This document shows positions 17,611-27,121 of a stretch of 64,000 nt of DNA, in pieces. The notes beneath the pieces are model-generated. The model saw only the letters and a program-made list of their open reading frames with translations. It did not search any database and had not been told where the DNA came from. The stretch is taken from positions 2,914,001 to 2,978,000 of the forward strand of contig NZ_CP042430.1 in assembly GCF_007970665.1 (NCBI RefSeq), written 5' to 3'. A program made the position numbers and the translations under genes. The DNA is from Baekduia soli. Lineage in GTDB: Bacteria; Actinomycetota; Thermoleophilia; Solirubrobacterales; Solirubrobacteraceae. Numbering within the stretch: position 1 is the stretch's first letter; each line of letters starts with the position of its first letter.

Positions 17611-18398
17611 GCTCAGACGACATTCCCGTTGATGTCGATGTCCTGCGCGACGAGATCCGCAAGACCTACACCGATGTCTCCACCGACCAGTCCAAGGACT
17701 ACATCTTCCCCACCGGGCGCAGCTGGGCGCAAGCGCTCGGGTACCCCGAGCCGGAGCTGTCGCGGGTCCCGGACGCCACGGTGGAGAGCTTCGCCGGGGT
17801 CGCCAACCACTGGGCGCTGGGACGGATCGAGACCGCAGAGGTCGTCCTGGACCTCGGCTGCGGCGCAGGCACCGACCTGCTGATCGCGGCCCAGATGACC
17901 GGCTCAACGGGGCGAGTCATCGGCGTCGACATGACCACGACGATGCTCGCCCGCGCCCGGCAGAGCGCCACCGAGATGGGCGTCGACAACGTCGAGCTTC
18001 ACGAGTCGCTGATCGAGTCGCTGCCACTGCCCGACGCATCGGTCGACGTCGTGATCTCCAACGGTGTCATCGACCTGGTCCCCGACAAGGACGCGGTGCT
18101 CGACGAGATCGACCGCGTCCTACGGCCCGGCGGCCGGCTGCAACTGGCCGACGTGATCATCCACCACGAGGTCTCCGAGGACGCCCGCAAGCGCATCGAC
18201 CTCTGGACGGGCTGAATCGCCGGCGCGTTGCTCGAGGGCGAGCACGCGCGCCTGCTGGTCCAGCGGGCCTACACCCACATCACCCAGGGCGACCTCGTCG
18301 ACACCTACGCGCGCTCGGCCTTCGAGGACACCCGCCGCAAGGCGGCCAAGTTCGGGGCGATGGGCTCCACGATCCGCGCCATCAAGCCACGTCACTGA
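17607..18398 (+). CDS. ArsM-like SAM methyltransferase, probable selenoprotein (UGA at codon 203)
   Basis: Residues 1-202 form a class I SAM methyltransferase with VLDLGCGAGTD (80-90), GVDMTTTML (106-114), SNGVIDLVPDK and LRPGGRLQLADV. The frame meets TGA at 18213-18215 and then continues with the natural C-terminus IAGALLEGEHARLLVQ to a second TGA at 18396-18398. In arsenite-methyltransferase-like proteins this point reads W..C(I/V)(A/S)GAL, so UGA replaces a conserved, functionally important Cys. A hairpin with bulged T lies directly after the UGA. Read through, the protein is 263 aa with Sec203; otherwise it is a truncated pseudogene. A substrate such as arsenic, selenium or sulfur compounds is inference. 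Confidence 0.75.
18216..18252 (+). promoter_or_regulatory. bacterial SECIS-like hairpin after UGA
   Basis: Stem: 18223-18227 pairs with 18245-18249, one T (18228 or 18229) is bulged, then six pairs enclose the tetraloop AGGG (18235-18238). From the U of UGA as 1, the bulge is at 16-17 and the loop begins at 23. This matches the known bacterial pattern of a short stem-loop with a bulged U and a G within the first two loop bases. Confidence 0.6.
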
Positions 18399-18418
18399 CA
18401 ACCAAGGAGGACATACCC

Positions 18419-18787
18419 ATGGCAAGCAACGGACGGGTCGTCGTCGGCTGCACGCACGGCGAGGAGGACCCCGACCGCGTCGCTGTCTCCTACCTGACCG
18501 CCGTCGCCGCCCTCGACCAGGGCAAGGACGTCGTCATGTGGCTCAGCGTCGATGGCGTGCGGCTCGGCCTGCGTGGCTACGCCGACCGCATTCGCGCCGG
18601 CCAGGAGCCGCCGATCGAACGTCTGCACGGTCAGTTCATCGAGAAGGGCGGCCGGTTCTTCGTCTGCCCCATCTGCTTCCGCGAGCGTGAGCTCGACCAA
18701 GCCGAACTCGTCGACGGGGCCGAGCTCAAAGGCGCCACGCCGCTGATGGAGTTCGTCGGCGACGGCGCCACGACGTTCAACTACTGA
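18419..18787 (+). CDS. DsrE/TusD-like sulfur-relay protein
   Basis: A 122-aa protein with a strong ribosome site (AAGGAGG) 21 bp after the methyltransferase's second stop. The DsrE fold is indicated by the N-terminal strand VVVGCTHGEEDPDRVAVSYLT, then GKDVVMWLSVDGVRLGLRGYADRI, and by the conserved Cys region GGRFFVCPICFRERE. DsrE-like proteins carry persulfide sulfur (or selenide equivalents) on Cys. Its place in the operon with rhodanese, the small Cys protein and the methyltransferase points to sulfur or selenium trafficking. Confidence 0.8.
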   Translation: MASNGRVVVGCTHGEEDPDRVAVSYLTAVAALDQGKDVVMWLSVDGVRLGLRGYADRIRAGQEPPIERLHGQFIEKGGRFFVCPICFRERELDQAELVDGAELKGATPLMEFVGDGATTFNY

Positions 18788-20301
18788 GGCGAAGGCGGAG
18801 TCGCCGGACGGGGGAACGGCTGCGACGGAGGGCGGCGCATCAACCGTGGCCGCGACTAGATCACGTCTCCGGGGCGCGAGGCGCGGCTGGCGTAATACCG
18901 GTTCGCACGCCCGCGATCGCTGGTGTGAATACGGCCCTCGGCGTGGCGTCATCGCCGCCCCGAGGGTCAACGGGTGATCAGAGTCCCCACCCAGCTGATG
19001 GCCGGCGCTAGCCAAGCCTGACTCGTGGACCGGTGGCCGACCCGCCGGGAGTGTGACGGGGTGTGACGGGCGAGCGGCATGGGAGGGCCATGTCGCCGCA
19101 GACGGCGGTGGCCACGCCCGCGCAGACGGCGGCGGTGGCCTTGATGGTCGCGCCGGTGGCCAGGCCGGAGGCGGTGGTGGCCGACGCCCCGAGGGTGGGC
19201 CGGCAGCAAAGCCTGCATCGCGGCCATCCGCGGCGGCTCAAGATCGGCAGCGGCAGGGATGTCAGCGCGATGAGGACGCGCGGGCGCTGGCCCTAGGCTC
19301 GGCAGCCCACGCACGCCGCCAGGTGTGCGTCGCGGGGGCGGCCCAGACCTGCCGATGCGTCGGGCGCTGGCGATGTCGATGAGCTCGCGCGGGCGCTTGA
19401 TGGCCTGAGTGTGGGGGCGTTCGAAGCTCTTGAGCGAGATGCCGGCACCGGATCGCCCGACTTCGCGTCGCGCCCTTCCGCACGGCGGCCGGCCGGTTCG
19501 CCATCGGTCACGCCTGCTCGCATCGCGAGGGCCCGCTGGCCGACGGCATCGCCGGCCGACGGATTGGGTGATCTGTCCGCTGCACGAGCGGAGCTTCGCG
19601 CAACACCGGAGAGCCGATGGGGCAAGAAGGCCCGGCGGTACCGCCCATGGCATGGAGATCCGCGGCGGCGACGACCAGGTGGAGCTCGACCTGCCCGCGG
19701 CCGTGCCCGGGATACGACCGACGCACCCGGATGTACCGCGCTCGCCGTCCGTGACCCCGACGTGTCGGTCAATCGCGAGCGGGTGCAGCGGCTGATGTGC
19801 GGGCACCGGCTGCGCAGTCCAAGCGATCCGAACCCCATGGCAACGGGGCCGGGGCCACTCCAGGTTACCGCTCCTGGAGAGTGCTTTCACGCGTGGGTAT
19901 GACCTTGGTGTGCGTCGCCGATCCCGAGCTGCCTCTACCTCACGGATCAGCGGCTGCTCGGCCGTAAGATCATGAGCCGCGAGTGACCACCTCCGCGCCG
20001 CCGAGGCCTTGGCCGTCGTCAACCGCGCCTTCGCCAAGGGTGGAAATCGGTGCCTCCGGCGGCTGTTCGGCTTGGGCATCAGGCGATCGTTCATCGCCGC
20101 GACGGGGAGCGCCCTGATACGCAGGTTGCATGAAATGCAAGACCCCGGAGACTCGTCCGGGCCCGGCGAGAACCCATAGACCAGGCAAGCGGCCTGACTG
20201 TCCCAGACGGGCCAGGCAGGGGCTTCGGTGGGGGCGCGCCCGATTAGGCAGCCGACGAATAGGGTAAACTTACGTATAACCCATTCGCCGGAGGAAGGGC
20301 G
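18788..20301. other. decayed stretch after the sulfur operon
   Basis: No intact gene. A layered hairpin (CCCTCGG at 18935-18941 with CCGAGGG at 18960-18966, inner GGCG/CGCC) lies about 150 bp past the DsrE-like gene and may terminate it. Around 19680-19830 is a transposase remnant, listed separately. The remainder is Arg/Gly/Ala-rich in every frame. Confidence 0.45.
19680..19830 (+). pseudogene. IS3-family transposase remnant
   Basis: The short reading RDPDVSVNRERVQRLMCGHRL resembles the NRKRVxRLM(R)xxGL signature of IS3 OrfB helix-turn-helix regions. Just upstream, YDRRTRMYRA lies in another frame. It is heavily decayed and frameshifted, and no ends are recognisable. Confidence 0.4.
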
Positions 20302-20502
20302 ATGAGACCGCACCTTGCTCACTCGCCCGATGGTTTCATCAAGCGGGACGACTACTTCTTCTCCGAGCACGACCTCTACCGCGTGGTACGCGTGTTGGGC
20401 GCGGAGACTTTGGTTGAAAACTGTCGCGACGCGAAGCTGAGCTATCTGTCAGCGTCAGACCTTTTGAGGCTTGCGTGGTTAGAGCGTCCTCGGCGAATCT
20501 GA
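20302..20502 (+). CDS. hypothetical 66-aa protein
   Basis: The ATG is preceded by GGAGGAAGGGCG. The protein has natural composition (GFIKRDDYFFSEHDLYRVVRVLGAETLVENC, LSASDLLRLAWLERP). The upstream region is unusually AT-rich (GGGTAAACTTACGTATAAC), consistent with a promoter. The family is not recognised. It stands alone between decayed DNA and an ArsR gene on the other strand. Confidence 0.55.
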   Translation: MRPHLAHSPDGFIKRDDYFFSEHDLYRVVRVLGAETLVENCRDAKLSYLSASDLLRLAWLERPRRI

Positions 20503-20624
20503 TCGGGCACAGAGAGTGTCGAGCGACGGGCGACTGCTCCTGCAGCAACGCCCAGGCAGCGTCATGCGATTAGTCCGCTCGATCATGCTGCCAGCGATCG
20601 GCCGCCCCGCTGACGAGTCGCTGG

Positions 20625-20987
20625 TTAGACCGTCGGCCGGCGAGAACGGGCGCGCCGGACGCGGGGTGGCTGGCCGTCAAAAATAGCCCGAAGCCGTGGC
20701 AGGGCGTCGGGTGCGAGCCGAAAGAAGGCGTAGGGGCCGCGCTGCTCGCGCTCGAGAATGCCTGAGCGCACGAGCTTACGCAGGTGATGGCTGGCGGTTG
20801 GCTGGTGCAGGTGCAGGCGTTCTTGCAGCTCACGACTATGCAGTTCGCCTTCTGGCGCGTGCAGCAGGGTGCTGATCAGAAGTATGCGTGTGTCGTCGGC
20901 AAGCACGTGCAGCAGCCGAGCGAGTGCCGCTGCCTCTTCGCGTGTCACAGGCGCGGCCGTGATCGGGCCGTGATCGAGTCCCGACAT
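20625..20987 (-). CDS. ArsR-family transcriptional repressor
   Basis: A 120-aa protein from ATG 20987; the frame runs further up, but that part lies in promoter DNA. Winged helix: LARLLHVLADDTRILLISTLL, HSRELQERLHLHQPTASHHLRKLVRSGILE with wing GPYAFFRLAPDALPRL. No metal-binding ELCVCDL motif is present; one candidate ligand set is His/Glu residues in EGELHSRELQERLHLHQ. It is divergent from the membrane gene at 21129, with a palindrome between them, so it probably represses that gene and itself. Confidence 0.85.
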   Translation of the reverse strand: MSGLDHGPITAAPVTREEAAALARLLHVLADDTRILLISTLLHAPEGELHSRELQERLHLHQPTASHHLRKLVRSGILEREQRGPYAFFRLAPDALPRLRAIFDGQPPRVRRARSRRPTV

Positions 20988-21019
20988 CGATCCAGCATAT
21001 CGAAGTTGGTCGCTACGTA

Positions 21020-21050
21020 CATTGACATATGTCGATGTCCTCGCTATCCT
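21020..21050 (+). promoter_or_regulatory. promoter of the 21129 gene overlapped by ArsR operator
   Basis: -35 TTGACA at 21022-21027 and -10 TATCCT at 21045-21050, 17 bp apart. The near-perfect palindrome TGACATATGTCG (21023-21034) covers the -35, so a bound ArsR dimer would block RNA polymerase. Confidence 0.65.
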
Positions 21051-21128
21051 CGCTGCCCTCGAACGTGGCAGCAAAACCACTTGGAGCGAGCACGCGGCGC
21101 GACTAACAACTAAGAGAGGAGCGCGCTG

Positions 21129-21521
21129 ATGCGCCTGCACTTCGTTTCCCGCCTGGCACTGTTGGTGGCGGGCGGTTTCCTCGCTGTGGCCAGCCAGGTT
21201 TGGACCGGCGACACATTGCAGTGGATGTTCGTGGGCGGCGGTGGCGCGATGATCATCGGCGCCGCGATGGATGCGATCCGTTCCGACCTACCCCAGCGGG
21301 CCCTCGACGGCCTGATCGGCGTGCTCGGCGCGTGGACGGTGATCGAGGCGTTCTCCTTCGAAGCCTCCGACCTGAAGTGGTGGTCACTGGCCAGCGCGTG
21401 TGCGCTCGTCGGACTGGCCGGGCTCGGGCTCATCTTGCACGAGATGCGAACCGAGCGCGTCGTGCACGAACTGAGCGTGACCCCTAGCCCTGAGCGGCCG
21501 CTCGCCGGCGTCGACCGATAG
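21129..21521 (+). CDS. small integral membrane protein under ArsR control
   Basis: A 130-aa protein with an AGAGGAG ribosome site. About four hydrophobic segments: LALLVAGGFLAVASQV, WMFVGGGGAMIIGAAM, GLIGVLGAWTVIEAFSF and LASACALVGLAGLGLIL, then a hydrophilic tail. No transporter signature is seen. It is divergent from ArsR and followed by the Usp-like membrane gene, suggesting a stress-response pair in the envelope. Confidence 0.75.
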   Translation: MRLHFVSRLALLVAGGFLAVASQVWTGDTLQWMFVGGGGAMIIGAAMDAIRSDLPQRALDGLIGVLGAWTVIEAFSFEASDLKWWSLASACALVGLAGLGLILHEMRTERVVHELSVTPSPERPLAGVDR

Positions 21522-21623
21522 AAGCCGGGCCAGCGCCCTTACGCGAGCTCAGACGTCGGCTGGCCGGCTCGAGCCGGCCAGCCGACCGTATCCGCAGGGA
21601 GAACCTTGCAAAGGGGGGTTGAT

Positions 21624-22287
21624 ATGCGCAATCCCGTTCGCAACGAGAGCGACGCCTTCCATGTAACGCTCGGCGTTGCTGCTGTGATCGGTATCTCGGC
21701 TGTCCTGGGTGCTCTGGTCGATCCGCTTGCTGGCCTGGCGCTGTTGGTTACGACCATTGGCGGAGCGCTCGTGTGGGAGACGGTGACACGCGATCCCGAC
21801 CCCCGGCGCCCGCTTCGCGAGGCGGCCGATGCGGGCCGTCAGTCGGGGCGCTCGCTGCGGCGAAAGGTGTTGGTCGTTGCCAATCGGACGCTTGTAGACC
21901 ACGAGCTGAGGGCAGAGCTCGCGCGCCGCGCAGCGGCGGGATGCGAACTGCACGTGATCGCGCCGATTCTGGTCTCCCGTGCTCACTATTTCGCCTCTGA
22001 CGTGGACCAGGAGTTCCAGGAGGCGCGCGCGTTTGACCGATGTGCTCGCCTGGGCAGAGTCGCAGGACTTTGCCGTTTCCGGCAATGCCGGGGATCCGAA
22101 CACGGCTTTCGGAGCCATCGAAGATGCACTGCGCCTCGTTGGCGCCGATGAAATCATCATTTGCACCTACGTGCCGGGCAGGTCGAACTGGCTCGAATCC
22201 GGCATTGTGTCGAGGCTGAAGGAGGAGCTCGACATCCCTGTCACCCATCTCCTCGTTGACGGCGGCCACGCTGCCGCGACGGCGTGA
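21624..22287 (+). pseudogene. membrane protein with universal-stress-like C-terminal domain, frameshifted
   Basis: ATG 21624 follows an AAGGGGGG ribosome site. Two N-terminal membrane helices (VTLGVAAVIGISAVLGALV, LAGLALLVTTIGGALVW) precede a nucleotide-binding-like domain (RRKVLVVANRTLVDHELRAELARRA). After EFQEARA the homologous reading moves frame inside a CG run at 22023-22031, continuing RLTDVLAWAESQDFAVSG, ALRLVGADEIIICTYVPGRSNWLE and IPVTHLLVDGG. One small indel would restore about 221 aa. It may be a sequencing error rather than true decay. Confidence 0.7.
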
Positions 22288-22514
22288 GAACTCAGCCAGG
22301 GCACGCGAGCTGGTTAGCTCATTGTTAGCCGCAAACTCTGTGACACCGCCTCATTGAGTGGCAGCAGGGTGGTGCAGTCGGCCGAACTTCCGCAGATCCC
22401 TGAGCTATTGGTCGGCTGTAGAGCGAACCGCGCTGGGCCGGGCCACGGCCTGAGCGCTGCTGGCCGCGAGGACTTGCTGGTGGTGTTGCTGCGCGCGGAG
22501 CGGGGCATGCTTGG

Positions 22515-23228
22515 TCACAGGAGTTCGGGGAGTGTGGTGTGTGGATCGCCGTGCAGCAGCCATCCGTGGTCGTGGCGTTGTAGATCTCCGTGCTTGGTGA
22601 GGGTCCCGATGGCGGTGGTCACCGATGGTCGCTGGGCGGCCACGAGTTTGGCGATGGTTTCGTGGGTCAGCTCGAGTGGCACGTGGACGCCGTGGGGCGT
22701 TACGCGACCCCAGCGGTCGGCCAGCATCCACATCAGGGTGAGGACGCGCGCGTCAATCCGGGGCACCTGCGCGATGGTGCATTGCATGGAGACTTGTCGC
22801 GAGCGGCGCACCATCCGTTGGACCAGTACGTCTAGGATCGACGGCCAGCGTCCTGCGATCGCGGCAAAGCGCCGGTCAAGAACCACGGCGCTGGCGGGTT
22901 GTAGCACCGTCCATGACGCCCGGGTGGTGCCCGATCCGCGGGTCGCGTCGTCGTCCCAGGGACGGATGATGTCGCCTTGGCCTAGCAGTTCGGTGGTTGA
23001 CCGTTTGGCCAGATGAAGGTCGCGGGCGATCAGACCGTCCAGCACGAGAAGCCCGACCGCCGGCGGGATGTTTTCGCGGTCGGGCAGCCGCGGGGCAAGT
23101 GCGCCCGTGGGCAGGCGATGCAGGTTCACCACTACATGGCGGCGGGCGATCTCGCGAGCGTCGCCATCCAGGCCGGCGCCCATCTCGGGATCGGCGTCAA
23201 GAATCGAGATCAGAGAAGGTCGTCTCAT
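22515..23228 (-). CDS. Crp/Fnr-type transcriptional regulator
   Basis: A 237-aa protein. The N-terminal part resembles the cyclic-nucleotide-binding beta roll in layout (GLLVLDGLIARDLHLAKRSTTELLGQGDIIRPWD), but the phosphate-binding cassette is not evident, so ligand binding is uncertain. The C-terminal Crp-type winged helix is clear: VPLELTHETIAKLVAAQRPSVTTAIGTLTKHG. The gene lies just downstream of thiC on the same strand, 108 bp away. The target is unknown. Confidence 0.75.
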   Translation of the reverse strand: MRRPSLISILDADPEMGAGLDGDAREIARRHVVVNLHRLPTGALAPRLPDRENIPPAVGLLVLDGLIARDLHLAKRSTTELLGQGDIIRPWDDDATRGSGTTRASWTVLQPASAVVLDRRFAAIAGRWPSILDVLVQRMVRRSRQVSMQCTIAQVPRIDARVLTLMWMLADRWGRVTPHGVHVPLELTHETIAKLVAAQRPSVTTAIGTLTKHGDLQRHDHGWLLHGDPHTTLPELL

Positions 23229-23336
23229 CGGGTGTACTTGTGGCGGGGTTGGCTGCGGCCTCTGAGGGTGTCGGCGTCGTCTGGGTGCGGCAACAGCAAA
23301 TGGGGCGGGTTGCGCAGTCTGGACACGGGCTCTGGG

Positions 23337-24800
<1,464 letters not shown>

Positions 24801-25511
24801 GGATTAGATGACGCGGCAGCATAACGGCCGCAGCCACGGCATGCCCCATTGACCGCAAGACCCAAGTCCAGCGCGACTCCCGCGCGATGCCGGCGGTCAT
24901 CCGCGACCGCGATACGGTGCCACCGAGACGGCAAGCGGCATCGACGGGCCGGGCGTCGTTCGCCGCCCGCTTCGCAACGAGGGAACGCGTACCCGGGGCC
25001 GCGGCGCCCAGCGCGTCCTCGCCGACGTGAGTGCATCCCGAACAGGCGCCGGGTGCACTCACGTCTGGGCCCTGTCGGATCCGTTAGTCCCACTCGTATG
25101 ATGATGAGGATTTTGGAACCGCTGCGGTGCGTTCACATCTGGCCGCTGAACATCAGCTGAGAGCCTCCGCCTGTTATAGAGACCTGCTGACCAGACCTAA
25201 GTCGTTAGGCCAGCGTAAGGGGCCACGGGCTCGCCGCCGCCACACCTGTCGACGAGCACCAGTGGGAGGACCATTGGATCCGCGAGTGGCGACACGGGGA
25301 TTCGGTTCAGCCAGTCGGCTGCCGCTGTGCTCCAGAATGGACTCCCGGAGGACGCGATGCGGGCCGAGCCTTGTGTTTGCGCCCACGTGTGAAAGCAGTC
25401 CTTGCCATCAACTTCGGCGATCGGGACCAGCCCCGTTCCGGCGCAGCAACCCCATCGAGGCGACGACGCCGCTCACTCGGAAACGGGCACTGCACGCCAC
25501 CCACGCCAACG
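24801..25511. other. intergenic upstream of the thiC riboswitch
   Basis: No convincing gene. The thiC promoter must lie in the part nearest 24800. Short GAGTGCACTC-like inverted sequence occurs around 25028-25063 (GTGAGTGCATCC ... GGGTGCACTCACG), a possible hairpin. Confidence 0.45.
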
Positions 25512-26249
25512 TCATGACACCTGGATGTCGACGCGATTGCGAGACGGACCTTCCGCTTTGGCGTAGCGATCCTGTGCTTCCTGAAGGTCGACCGTTGGTT
25601 TCGCGGCCAGGCCTGGTGACCGTTGAGCATCGTCCTTGAGGCGGCGCTGTTCATCGTAGACCGCCAAAGTGAGAACCGTGCGATCGGCATCGCTGATCTC
25701 GGTAAACGCCAGCTCTCCCGAGTTGTCGCCGCTGCGTACTATCCGGGCGCTGCCGCGGATGGGTGAATGACCCGGGACGGAGAGCATGAACGCGACATCC
25801 TCTTGCCCCACATCTTCCACGATGGCTGCAGGCACCGTCATACCGTCACCGCTGATGCTCAGGGTCCTTGTCTCGTGGCGCCCGACGGGTGTCCACAGCC
25901 GCAAGCCGGCTGAGATCGGTGCACGGACATACTCGCGTCGTAGCAGCAGCTGGGGCACACGGCGATGGTCAAAGCGCCATACGGTGCCAGCTTCATCCTG
26001 GCGTGAGAAGCCGAGTGACCCAAGTAGCCGCCACACGTCGTGGTTGACGAGGTACTCAACGGTGGCGTCGGTCGCGCCGGGTTGAGTCAGCTCGTGCGGT
26101 AGTGCCCCCCGCGCGGCTAGCAGGTCGATAGAGTCGGTGGCGAGGCTGTCCGCGTAGGCTGCGAAGCTCTGCCCGTCAACAACGATCCGCACGGCGTCGC
26201 CCGGACTGGGACGATCACCCCATCCCAACGGCTGGTCAGAGCCAGCCAT
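25512..26249 (-). CDS. PilZ-domain c-di-GMP receptor (YcgR-like)
   Basis: From ATG 26249 the protein is 245 aa; the frame extends to 26312. The N-terminal beta domain (GDAVRIVVDGQSFAAYADSL) resembles YcgR-N. The PilZ domain has the c-di-GMP-binding arginine motif LLLRREYVRAP and, about 30 residues on, SISGDGMTV, matching RxxxR and (D/N)xSxxG with S-x-S-G-D-G here. PilZ proteins change motility, pili or polysaccharide on binding c-di-GMP. It is likely an effector for the cyclase and phosphodiesterases elsewhere in the element. Confidence 0.8.
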   Translation of the reverse strand: MAGSDQPLGWGDRPSPGDAVRIVVDGQSFAAYADSLATDSIDLLAARGALPHELTQPGATDATVEYLVNHDVWRLLGSLGFSRQDEAGTVWRFDHRRVPQLLLRREYVRAPISAGLRLWTPVGRHETRTLSISGDGMTVPAAIVEDVGQEDVAFMLSVPGHSPIRGSARIVRSGDNSGELAFTEISDADRTVLTLAVYDEQRRLKDDAQRSPGLAAKPTVDLQEAQDRYAKAEGPSRNRVDIQVS

Positions 26250-26607
26250 GAGCACGGCGAGTCGCGGTGAGCGTGGGCCTACGTGTGTCTGTCCTCGCAG
26301 CTTGTGGTCCAAGCGCTCGCTGCCGTCGCCGGGCGCCTCGGATCAAGGACCGAGCCCGTTGGATCGGCCTAGTCGCTGGCCCGTTGCGTGAGAGGCGTTC
26401 CTCCGTGGAGCGCAATATAGTGCGCCCTCCTGATCGGCCGGGCCGCCATTCGGGCTCCGAGACCTGGCTGAGAAGCTCATCGGCGCTGTCCGTGGTCTTG
26501 ACCATGCGCAGCCTGTGCGGGTCGCCCGTGCCGTACGTGAGAATCATCGCCTCGGGTAGCTCCAGGATGAGCGCAGTCCATCCGCGCCACCCATTCGGGC
26601 GCCGCAC
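26236..26607 (-). CDS. small hypothetical protein, overlaps PilZ gene
   Basis: The first half looks natural (RRPNGWRGWTALILELPEAMILTYGTGDPHRLRMVKTTDSADELLSQV when read in pieces along 26430-26607); the second half is Arg-rich. It may be a 5' piece of a gene truncated by decay, or a short gene ending earlier. It overlaps the PilZ start by about 14 bp. The family is not recognised. Confidence 0.35.
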   Translation of the reverse strand: MRRPNGWRGWTALILELPEAMILTYGTGDPHRLRMVKTTDSADELLSQVSEPEWRPGRSGGRTILRSTEERLSRNGPATRPIQRARSLIRGARRRQRALGPQAARTDTRRPTLTATRRAHGWL

Positions 26608-27121
26608 GATCGTGCGGGGCGTGTAGATGGTCGTCCATCCGTGCTCCGGGCATCGCGGTCAGCCTCCCGCTCGGATCCGGACTCCAGGGGTTGCCGGCAT
26701 CAGAATGATGGCTACCCTTCGCGACACTCACTAATCTGAAGGACGTGTAGAGGTGAAGAGCCCGTCTGATGGCTGACGAACGACGCAGCGCGCAGCCTTT
26801 TGGCCCGCGGAGCACGAGGGACATTCCCGGGAATCAAATGCTCCTCTCCTAGGAAGAGGGCGCCGGACCCAGACTACGTATCTCGAACCTGTGGTCTGGC
26901 ACAGCCCGGTGCAGCCGTCGACCGGGGCGTTGGCGAGCTTGCTGAGCCCAGCGTCGATCGGGAGGTCGCCGTCGACGGCGCGGGCCGACTTCGCCGCATG
27001 TCGGTAGCTGCGTGTGTGTGGTCTTCGTCGGAGCGTCGACCAGCCGTAGTCAGACCGGACCAGTGTCAGATGCGCTGCCTAGCCCTGTAGCTAGCGATGC
27101 AGGGAGCCGATCATGTAGGTC
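26608..27121. other. intergenic before the HD-GYP gene
   Basis: No convincing gene on either strand. The promoter of the PAS/HD-GYP gene should lie near the right end. Confidence 0.45.

Noticed and set aside
17607-18215. Methyltransferase simply ending at the first TGA
   Set aside because: The reading after TGA continues the family's C-terminus for 60 codons with a SECIS-like hairpin, and the next gene's ribosome site follows only the second stop. A plain nonsense mutation remains possible.
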